Assembly: GCF_036417845.1 (NCBI RefSeq)
Contig: NC_089980.1
Span: 41,166,501 to 41,230,500 of the forward strand
Origin: Apteryx mantelli
Taxonomy: Eukaryota > Chordata > Aves > Apterygiformes > Apterygidae
Length of the DNA: 64,000 nt
Direction: 5' to 3'
The translations under genes were made by a program, and so were the position numbers. The notes under the pieces were generated by a model. The model saw only the letters and a list, made by a program, of their open reading frames with translations, did no database searches and was not told the origin of the DNA. This document shows positions 47,101-59,100 of the stretch, piece after piece. Each line of letters opens with the position of its first letter. The stretch's first letter is position 1.

Positions 47101-50100
47101 TATGAAGAGTGTACCATCAATTTTAAGTCTTAAAATTAGATGGCCACCACAAAGAAATTGTCATGATGGTCAGAACTTATGGCCCACTTAGTGTAGTAAT
47201 CTTTGATAGCAGCCAGCACAAGAGACTGAAGTACTCCAAAGGGAAGTACCTCACAATAATCAATTAGGCTAAGAGTGTGCTGTCAGAGTAGCTTCCTCCC
47301 ACCTCCAGGAAAACAGTAATTGCCTGCCCCCCACAAAATTTGAAAGGCATATGCAAGTCTTATGCACGGGAGAAACATTATCTGGTACATCCATGAAATC
47401 TAATAATAATTGGGTTTCCAAAGACAGTAATTTCATATACTTGTCTCTTTCCCCATCTTCCAGAAAGGTGAAGTTTGATAATGGCAATACAGATGAGCTA
47501 CAACTTTAGTTCCTCACCAGTCCAGTCTCTTCTGCATTAGCCAATGCATGTTTCCCAAGCTACTCCTCAAGCAAAGTTTTGCAGTGCCATTGGTATAGCC
47601 CAGAAAGCACCTGTGTTCTACAGAACATTTGATGCAGGGAAACAAGTGATTAGCAGAGGCTTAACACCAGCATTGCCAAGTGAAAAGTTGGAAAAATAAG
47701 TTTGTGACTGAATTGAGAGCCTCTGTTGTTTTACTATGGCTTGTATGAACACCTCTATCATTTGTGAAATGCTGTGCTTTAACTTCTCATTGGAGGCTCA
47801 AAAAGCTGTGCCTCAAGGTGGTGTGTGGTTCTGTATTTGGGTCTTGTAGAGCAGAAAAGCGCTACCATCACCAAGTCACACTTGATCAAATTGTTAGTCT
47901 ACTTCACTAATAAGGAATCTCCTAAATGACACCATGACTCCTGCAGCTTAAGAGTTTCAATGAATCATAACTGACCTTGCTTGAGTTGTTTATTTTCTTA
48001 ACTTTCTCAGATGTCTCTTCAGGTTCTTTACATACTGTCTCAGATGCTGAGAAGAAAGAAGATTTGTTTTTATGACACATCATAAATTACCAATTCTATC
48101 AGAAATAAGCTTATAGAAAGTTCAAAGATGGATATGTCAAAAAGGAAATCCAAGAAAGCTTACTGCAACAAAATTCACATTTAAGTCTGCTGAACATCCT
48201 GTTGTTTTTCCAAAGATTTATTGAGATTAACTTATGTTTATTACACTGTCAATCACTTAGCTGAACACCATTTAATGAAATCCTCTATTTGTGATTCTAA
48301 CACATTTTTAGCTAATGGTAGATGTTAATTTTCTAGAAGCTTTTCTCTATTTGTAATCACTACAGTGACTGATTAAGAAAAACCTTTCCTAAAAGGATAT
48401 GTGCCCAGCTACACTACTGCATTCTTGCCTAAGTTCCAAATATTATACCAGATGATAGAAATAGTAGGAAATGTGCTGGACAAACATGTTTAAAAATATA
48501 TATATATTTTAGAGTAACATAGGTGAGAGGAAGACAGAAATGTGTAAGTATATCTGACTTTTCTGCCACTTAACCTGTGAAATCATGAGACTCATGACTT
48601 AAGTCTATGAATGAGATGGAGAAGACAGGACAACATGTTCTTAGGAGTCTGGGTTATGAATTTTCTATTTTTTCATAGAGATCTCCTCCAGATGTTCAGT
48701 ACACCAAACAGGGTCTTCATCTTGATGATCTAATTTTTTTTTGTGCAAGGAGAGGAGCTATCCAGGTCATTAATATAGTGCTAGATAATGTTATGTAGTA
48801 ATTAACACTGCAGAAGGACAAAACCTTCCTTTTGTAATGTGACAACAGATACTGAAAAAGAGTAAGGGGAAAACAGCATTATGTTTATGCTACTAAATTA
48901 AAATAATTTTCTTCTCCTTTCATTCTAGTTCTTTTAACAAAGAATCTCAAAGCTGTTGATGACTATGAGAACTACAATGGAGATCTTGAACATATTTGAA
49001 GTGACTTGTCCTCACCACCTCACCATATTTAGCACTAAATTGCACTGCTCACCTGGAGATTTCTCTTGCGAGGGGCCCATCCGAGATTTATTCCTCAGTA
49101 TCTTTGGCTCAGGCAGGAAGTGAACCCCTGTAAAACAAAGAGAAAGAGCTAGGTGAATACTCTCCAGTAACTCTGATGAGTAGAATCCCTGAAACAAGGT
49201 ACAAAAGGGAACATTCAGCTACATTCATCTCAAGAAGAAATTTTCTCTTAGAAGTCCTCCAAACTATTACATCTATCAAGTCCATCACAATAAGATATTA
49301 AAAGCTCATAACTAGTTAAAACATACTTTTCAGCTTGGCCAGCATTAAGACAAGAAGCTGGCATTATGTTTCTGTCACACACGTCATTTACTGAGACTCA
49401 TTATTCCTGAATTTTCACATATATCACTTTGATATGTAAAAGGATGAATTACAGGTAAGCTGTACGGAGGCAATGAAAATACCTCTCCCTTGCTACTTTT
49501 AAAATTGTTTTTCCTCTTTACAAACTGATCTGAGGCTTTACATAGACATTTGCTTTCTAATTAAGCCACTCTCCCTGCCAACAACACATTGTATTTGTTA
49601 TCATATGGCCACTCAATCTAATGTAAGCAGGGCTTACCAACATAGGACCTTTCTTGACCTTTCAGATTTCTTCTGTTTCACCAAAATCACGAGAAACAGA
49701 CTGCTAAGCAGAGTTCTGACATGGACTAGGTGAAATTCAGCTGTTTCTCAGCTGTTAGCACACAAACTCTAGACTTGTGGCAAAAATTTATGGAAAACAA
49801 ATCTATGGAGATACTGCTGGAAACTCTGACCCAAACCTTAGGCATTTCATGTAGCTATGAAAATTCAGTTACAGATTCAGTTTTATTACTAGAACAAAAA
49901 TCAAAATCCACGGTTTACCATCCTGAAGGGATTCCAGATTCTTGATCTTGCAAGGAGAACAAGCAGTGACACTAGTCTCTTTTCCTGTTTCTTCCTGTGC
50001 TGTCATTTTTGTTTCTAGTTTTGACGCTCTGCTGTTTATTGTATCTGTTTCTTGCTCCTCTTCCATTTCCTCCTCCTCTTCCTCCTCCTCTTCTGGTCCA

Positions 50101-53100
50101 TCATCTTTCATTTTTAACAAGCTTTCAGGGATATCTGGACGCTTGACAGGCAACTTCTGCAGGACAAAAAAACTTGGGCATCAGTGCTAGGATAACACAG
50201 AGGTAGGTGTTACAGATGTTCATTACTGCAGAAAGCATGCATGTTACTGTCACAGAAAGAGCTGGTAAGAAAACACTCTCAGGATAAAAAATAGTTAGCT
50301 TTTAAGAAAAAGCCATTGGTAGAGATAGAAGAGGAGAAGAGATGCATGTTCATTGAAGAGCAGAACAGTTTTGATAAGAGGGACTCTGGAAACTGAGTTA
50401 ACCTTGGATATGATCTTAGCTAAAAGATTGAGAAAAACAGAAAAGAGTGAAGGCACAGCTGCTGATGTATAGCAGTCTTTTGGTCTGAGGTCCCCAGACT
50501 GCATCTGTATGATCCACTGCCTTTCTGACTGTCTGTGCCCCAGGAGACTGGGCAAGGGCGCAGAAGGGCTATTGCCAGCAGCAAACCCTGTCCAACACCC
50601 ACTGCTTGCTGCCCTGTGCAGCTTCTGCTCCCCAACACTTGCTCCTCCATGCTATTTCCACACATGCAAGAAGACTGTGTTGTCACCTGCAGGCTTCAGA
50701 ACCTAAGAAGATGACTGAGAAACTGTCTGGCTCACAGCACTGATAAGGAAGAAAAACAAAGTCTGCACTACAGCTGGTCTCTGTGCCCAACTTACCCCTA
50801 GGCTTCCAGTTTTCAGCTTGAATTTGCTCCCCCCTTTCATTGCACCGAAGAGAGGCAGGGTAATCTTTTTAGGCTTGCTCTCCGCTTCCAGACTGTAACT
50901 CCCACTCCTAATAAAAATCAAATACAGAGGAAAACAGTATACAAACTATCAAACAAAGCTTCTATTTACAAATGGGAAATATCTGCAAAATAAGGATGAA
51001 TATAGAGAAACCCTTTTAAGCCCTCAATTGCAGAATACAAGAGGAAGTTGCAGGAGATGACTCCTAGGTGGCATACACCTGCCAGGATAGGAACATCTAT
51101 CGAACAGACTTCCTTCAACTAATTTACACACACATACTTACATATGTACGTACTGTGTGTGTGTGTATCACACACGTGTATGTGTGTATATTATATAAAA
51201 ATAAAAAACAAAAATATGAAGGCACATTCAGAGGCCAAACCTCAATTTAAGTAAATTAAGTAATTAAATCTCTAATTAAGCTGCTACTAGCAAATGATGA
51301 AACCAGCATACGCTCTCTTGAATTGAAGCAGTGTTGCTAGGCAGTACTTGAACAGCCACAATTGACTTCCAGGTGCACTTCAGGGCGTGAGTGTGATTTT
51401 CATTTTATACACAATACTGTAAAATTCTCCATTTCCTTTTGGATGCAGGTTGAATATAAAGACACTATGCTCCTGGTTCCCTTCCCCTCTCACTTCCACA
51501 GTATGGGCCTATCATACTGTTGTGTGTCTGCTTCAATCACAGGTGCAGCAACAGCCAAAAGTCACTGTGGCTCTTTAAAGAGACACACCAGGTAGTTTGT
51601 AAGGCAGTGCTGCTGTTGCTTTCGGAAAACTGGGATTGCACAATTGCCCATGGACAATATACAGTAACAGTGGTTTTACAGTTTAACATTACTTACTGGG
51701 GCTTCAGCTCAGGCAGTTCTGCAGGCTTAACAAGCTTTATTAACCCTTTCAGCCTCTGTTGCTCTTTCTTCAGTTCAAAAGACCGCAAATGAAGTTTCTT
51801 TCGTGTAACACTGTCTAAGTTGCATCCAGATTTTATTTCTGTCATGAATTCATCCAAAGAATCTTGAGCTGCTGGCTGGGACTGGACTAGGCAAGATAAT
51901 GCGAAAATATATACGATTATTGGTGGGGAGATGAGGATCATACTGATCAAGTCCTACCTTTAGAGAATACGGTATAAATGAATCTCTACCTTCTCTGCAA
52001 GTTTGTGTTGAATGGTAAAATTACAGAAGTTGTCAGCCCTGGAAAGATGAAAGCATGAATCCTAACAAGAGCCTGACAGTAAATGTTCATTCACTTAGAT
52101 AACAAAGCCTCTCTTTTAAAATGGAATGTTTCTTTATGAGTAAGTCAGTCTGTACTCTACATTATTCATCTTAACTTCAAGATATTCTGCCTCGTAATTA
52201 AAAAAAAGTTTCCTGGCTTCTTTCTGTAGTTGCAATCTAAAAATGTAACCACACTTATGAAGTATGCTGCACCACTGCATGGGTGTTATGTAATAATATT
52301 TGCAAACCCAGAAATGAATCAACACATGATTCTGCCTCCTCCCCCAGAAGACTGAGTGCATATAAGGATAGTTTTATCTGTTAGGAGAATCACACAAAAT
52401 TTATTTTTGCTTTGATGTGTTTTTCTAACGAGAACACACTGTTCTATATTTCAAAAAAATAATGACAGTCTCTGTACTCCACCTATTTTCAAATATTAAT
52501 AATTGTATGCAGTCTTGACTAATTAAAATAAAACTAAGGAAGAAAACCTAGAGCTCTAATGACTAACAAAAATAAATACAGAATTCTAACATATGAATTT
52601 CAAAAGATCAGAAAAACCTCCTTTCTTGGGCTTTAACAATGCTTCAGAAGTGCTTATATTCTGTTCAACAAAGAAAACTGGGAGGCAAACAAAGAAGAAA
52701 AGTTTTGTTGCTAGAATTTTAACAAGCCTTTTGACAGGCAACAGTTTTCTGCCTCTTACTATTGTATTGAAATTGGTACACCTAATATTTACATTCATCA
52801 TTATAGACATATATCTATATATGCACAAGAATAATTATGTGACCAATGATTTATTTTTAGTTCAGCTTAACTATTTAGGTAGTACTTCATATTTTAAATG
52901 TGCACAAAGAAAGTAATCGTTAAGAGTACACGTTTAAGCAATTATACATGACTACTAAACATTTACACATGAAAGCCACAATAGTAACTGTTTAAAGATT
53001 AACAGAATTGATGGGCTCCGTAAAATAAGAACCAGTTTTACTACCTGACTCCACCCAAATATAAATGATGACAAAACATGTCATGTTAGAAATTCAGCTA

Positions 53101-56100
53101 GAAACTCTTCTTTTTCCCCTCATAAATATTTGTGCGAACTGAGACAAAAAAAAAAAGTTAGCACAAAGGTATTGTCAATGAACAATCTGAAACTCCTAGG
53201 AGGTTGCAGCTGAGGGGAATGATTCCTAACATTTAATTTAAACACCAAAATTCATAGCCCAGGTTTCTTGTCTAGTCAGATAATCCAGAACATTTAAAGG
53301 TGCTGTTCCACAGCTCGCTTCTTTAGCCACAGAACAGTGTAAGAGATCCTTCTCTGAGTGATCTTCAGTAAGTTGGACTATCTGTTTTGCAGATAGCTTT
53401 CTCTGCTTGATTCCTACTTGAGGAACCAACAGTACCCAAGATCAGGTAGTTTTGCTTACAGGGTTATTGTTAGCATTCAATATCTGTTGCAGCAGTTTTC
53501 TATGCTATTTAAGGAAAATTAAACATTGCTAGGAGGCGAATCAATCATGGCTATTATATTTTATATTCCAGGGGAAAAAAAAAAAGATGTAAGGCTATTT
53601 ACTGCAACATCAACTTATCAATAATTTTCTTCTGAACAGGCAACAAAAACAACAAGACTGAAGAGCTCTACGTATTTGATTTTCATTCGGCTGCACCAGT
53701 GAATGACGGATACCAAGTTAATTCTGAAGACAGATCAAGTTAGATCAGTAATCAGTTCTGAAGAACTCTAGAGAACAATTTGTAAAATTTCTGCGGAGAT
53801 CTTTCTGACAACCACTTAATCTCTCCAGATGCTTGGTAAAAGATGTTGCAATTTAGCCTGTCATTCACTCATTGGCCTCTCTACACACTTGCCCTTTGGC
53901 TACAAATAATCACTCAGAGCAGACCAAAGTGTTTTAAGGTTTCAGAACTTTATGTAATGCAGCAACTCTGCCAGCCAGCTCAAGACAACAGTAAGAATCA
54001 CCCAGGATCAATAAGCATGCTCCTGGGTTACAGCTGTAACCCACATCTGTGATTAACCTGAGACACCCAAAGAAATCAGAGAAAACAAGAATATCCAGCA
54101 CGCATGCACAAACTGATGATGCAATACTTGCTATGTTTTATCCTGGACCAGTTTTAGGAAATTCCCATGCAATACAGAGTGATTTAGTATTGAAATACCT
54201 TGCAGACTACTGGGCCCAGCAATAAATGCTGAGATGGCAATTTTTCCCATGCTCTAAACTAGCTGTATAACCAGTTACAACTTACCAAACTGTGATAATG
54301 TATTACACTTCTACTAACAGTATAAAGTTCTGATGAATGACCTGGTTCTTCCTTCTGCTAGTCCCTACTACAATATGATTTAATGGTCTTGTTGAGAAAC
54401 AGTACCAGCATAAACAAATGCTTCATAACACGAGAGCTTGGAATTACATATCTCAGTCAATATAAAGCATTAGCTTTTCCTGCTAGTTAATCATGAACTA
54501 CTTATCAGTAAAGTCAGGCTGAAAACAATTCCTTTAATGATGCTGAACCATCCTATCAGTTAGAAAGCTCAATGGATCAGTAAGCTGTTTTGAACAGTGA
54601 TCTGGTATAATCTATCATCAACAAAAATGTTGATCCAAATGAGTTTTGGTGTGGGGTTGAATTACCAGAAAGAAACGTACCCACATAACGCACAGAAGAG
54701 AGCACAGCTGTCAGATTGCTGCTAGGCTTCTTGGAGGAAAGCCCTACCGACAAACTGACATTGCCACCTTTATTATCGCCAACTCTGTTAAAAAGCTTCT
54801 TGTATGAAGAATCAACTTAAATACATTTCCTTCATGCCTTCCTTCTACTCCACAAGACATCAATAACATACAGTGACATACAGCTCTGTGTAGTACAACT
54901 TTAAACCTGTCACTACCAGATACATATAGGAACACTATATTTGAATGTTTCTGAAATCCATGCCATTATTCACAAACTTTCAACCTCCTTATTTTTAACT
55001 CGCCCTTTTTTTTTGGGGGCGGGGGGGGGGGAGGAAGGGGGGGAATATCAAGTTTTCCTCCTAAATCCTTGTTGCATTCTGATTGTAACATTTCTATGCC
55101 AGAAAACAGAGGTGTCTGCTGCCTTTTCATGCCAGTATTAAGATCCTGTGATGAGAAGCAAACTTAGCACTAAAAAGGAACACCATGAGATCACCAAGTC
55201 AAGTTTCCTGCCTGAAGACAAGCTTGACAATATTTCTTCAGTCCAGGCAGATGTCTGTGGCAAACCCCCTCACTGCAGAGCTAAGGGACAAATGTCTTCT
55301 CCCCCCTCCCCCCCCTTATCAATACAGTGCATCAGAACATGCCTCTGACATCACCTAAGCTGAGTAAGGGTACTGAAGAGCTGCTAGAAGCAAATGGAAA
55401 GAGAAGAGTACTCTTCTCCAATATTTCAGTTCCAGTAAACATCAAAATTATGCTAACCAAAGTAGGATGGATGCAAGCATTCAAGTGATTATGCTTTTGG
55501 TCACCTTTATGAAACAGAAAGGGCACAATGTTAGAATCTGAATGGCACCCTTGTAAGTTAGCAAGTTCACTGAGCGGGGCGGGGGCTAAGCATCAACTAC
55601 TTTAACTCTACATTTCTCTTTTCCCATCTTTCCTTCTTAAGGTGCATCTTCAATGAAAGAAAAGAAATAAAGGATACTGTCTATATTCTGTCAATTGTTT
55701 GCTCTCCCCTTATAAATGGTTTTGGAGGGAATGGAAAAATTTGTTTTTCAAATTGGGCTGGTTTCACTAAAATGGACAGACAAACAATAATAAGTACTCA
55801 GCTCCTGTTAAGCTCCAGGAGCTTGTACACTCTCCTCCTTAACTTTGATGTTGTATGCTTTTGGAAAAACTTGCATTCATTAGCAAGTGACTATACACAG
55901 TGCATACACTCTTCATCTAATACATAGCATTAAGTATCCTCCTCAGCTAACTCAACAACCTGCAAATCTTCCTATTCCTTTGACAAAAGGGGACACTAAA
56001 AAGATGCATTTAAGACAGACATCCATAAAATATATTTTCTTCTCTCTAGTGTTCTTAATGAAAAGCACTACAATCAAAGAGACTTCATGCCTTACCTTTC

Positions 56101-59100
56101 CCTGAAGCCTTCAGCTTCTCTGTTATCTCAGAAAGCTCATTTTCAGCTTCATTTAATTTTGTGACCTATGAAAGAACCACATGCTTAGAAGATCTTTTTA
56201 TCTTCTTTAAAACCCCCTTTTAAGAGATCCTCAAATATGCTACCATATTATCTCCATTTTTTTATTTCTGATCTTTGACCAGGAGTTTCTGGGCTAAAAA
56301 AAAATTATAGGCTAGATTGCTCCTAAACAACTTATCAGTCCTTTCACATAATGAGCACACGCTTTTCTTCCTGAAGCATAAAAATATGCATAATGCTTCC
56401 ATAGCTACATTAGACCACCACCCTGATTTCCACTCCCCCCCGCCCCCCAAACCTTCTCCTATACCCTACTGTTTGAGTAGGGCTCTTAGCTATCAAACCC
56501 CAGGCAGTCCAGGCTGCTGCTTCTCTGGAGCAGGATGAGATCCTTCTTTGGGATGTGCTTTGTGCACTTGAAAGTTTGCAATTATTTTCTGATGCTTTAA
56601 AACTGTTTTAAAAGTGTCTTGTTCTGGTACTTAATTCATCTACTGTTGTGATTCATCAAGCAGAAGGTCATACTACACAGGCAAAAAACAAGGTAGTATG
56701 CTTCCACTATGATAAAGCAAGCAACCTTTTCAGGTATTTGACAGATATCCCCCACAAAGCAAAAAGCACTTTTCAGAGTTGCAAAGTTCTCTTACAGAGA
56801 TCTCCCCTAGTTTATGTCAAGTTCAGGCTGGTATCTGGTGACAGAGCCTCAAGGACTGAAATCTTCTTTTCCAAAGAGACAACACAAGCAGCTGCAGGCT
56901 ACTTCTTTTGCAGGATGACTCTGTCCTAAGCCATAACAGCTCTTGGTAACATGGTAGTTCATTCTCCATGGCCAGTCATCCTCTTTGCTTAAGGTAATGG
57001 ATGCATGTCAATTAGCAGCAGTCAGAATGATGGTTTCTGTGAGGTGAACACTAAGCACTAAATGGAAATAACAAACTTTTTTTTTTTTTTTCCTTAAGAA
57101 GCGTCTACAGTTTCTTCTATATCCCATTTTTCCTTCTCAAAAGATTGAAGTCTCTGATTCTACAGTCACCAAATCTAGTCTGTTTCCATTCTAACTTGGC
57201 CAATTGATAGTTGAAGATGTGAAATGATTAACTAGAGTACAGGTGAATAAAAAAGAGCTTTCCTTCTTAGTAATAATATGCATATGAAAGAGTAAGCCTG
57301 GCATGTCACAATAATTCTTCTTACCAGAGTGTCATAAGTGTCTGGTTTTTCTTCTATTTTACCAGCTTTTTTCATTCTGCTGAGTCGTTTCTTTTCTACA
57401 GCGCCAGTTCGATCAAGGAAGGTATCATCATCACTGTCATAAAAATCCTCATCTTCCCAGTTCTTTGATTTCCTTTTTCGGGATACTGGGAAAGGTAAGG
57501 AGGAATGCAAGGAATAAAGTGATTACAGACCACTGAGAAATAAAACAGATTCAAGACAGCAATCTCATATCACTAGTTTAGGCCTTCTAGAACTATCAGA
57601 GTATTTGACTGGTTAATCACCTGCTTCTTGCCGCAGTACTCCCCTAGCATCCAGTAGCCTGCAAGCTTCCAGCGCACACTGTATCATTGCTTCTTTTTTC
57701 TTTCCCGCATGGAGAGCCTCTGCCACCAGCTGCTTCCCTGATGCATCATCCACAGGCAATCTGTTCAGTTCAAAAGTTTGGGAAACAGCTCCAATAATGA
57801 ACAGTTTTTCAAGGATACTACTCAGATACTGTATTTGTTACGCTGACATTGTTCTTTCTATCTCACTCTAGCCTCTTTTTCCGGATTAAGTATTTTCACC
57901 TTTCATTTTATACAGTACTAATCAAAACACAAGCACAGATTTCCCAAAACATGCAGGCAAACTTTCATTCCACTAGTCTGAACAGTAAGTCTTCCTGTAT
58001 CCATTCCCAAATCATTCCTCTAGAAATGCTGCAAGATAATAGGTCAAACTTCAATCCCTGAATTATTTTAAGCATCAAAATTTTAAGCAAAATTTTTTTT
58101 AAAGCAGTACAGCCATTACACAGAGACATATCTATCTGATTTGATTCGATTCTTACCTTACACCTTCTCCTACCTAATGATAGGATGATGTCAGTGGCCT
58201 CTTGCAGGAACACATCAAAAATTGCCTTATACTACTTAACAGGAATTGGGTACACAGTAGAATAAAAACTCTCTCTCTCCCCCTCCGAGAGAGCCTTGTC
58301 TCTTGCTTTCCTGATTTTCATCTCTAAGGAATACCAAATGCTGATAGACAAGAAAGAAGTGCAGACATTGAAACAGGCAGTGATTGTTGGCCTCCTTATT
58401 CAGTATCGGGGCTTAGGCCTAATTCCAATTGGCCTCCTTGGCAAGTGAGACAGACTAATAATTCCTTCAGCTTTTGTTTGTGAACTCAAAGCTGGCCTCT
58501 GTGTACATAATGTTAATGAAGGTAAACGTACTTGACTCTGCATAGCCAGCTATTGTGCCCACGATCATCATACTCGTATTCTAACTCTTCTCCTAGAGAG
58601 GAAAAGAAAGCAAGTTGTTGTAGTTACCTAAATTGCAATAAGCAGGGACAAGTTTTAGAGAAGACAAGAATGTTATTGTTAAACAAAAGAAATAAGGTGC
58701 CCATATCAAGGGAGAGGATTTGCTTTTTTTAGCAAAATGATCTTCAGATGATACTATGCTCATTTTGTTATTTTTCTACGATCAAGGCTTTTTCAGGTTA
58801 GAGATTTATGAAGTATTCCTTCACCTTTAAGTGACTTGTTCAGGAATATGCAGGTCACAGAAATGACAACCTTGCATCTGCGTGTATTAAAGTAAATCTT
58901 ACTGAAGTAATAACAGTTTACAGTCCGGACTCACAGATATGATTTATATTGAAGATAAATTTATTTTTCACTTTAGAAAATACCCAAGTCATATGCAAGC
59001 TTCACTAGCAACCACTGAAAGTTTAAATCAATTCATTATTGCTATTCGCCTTTTAATACTTTTCAATTGTCTCACAATCATAGCCATCCCCAAACAGAAC

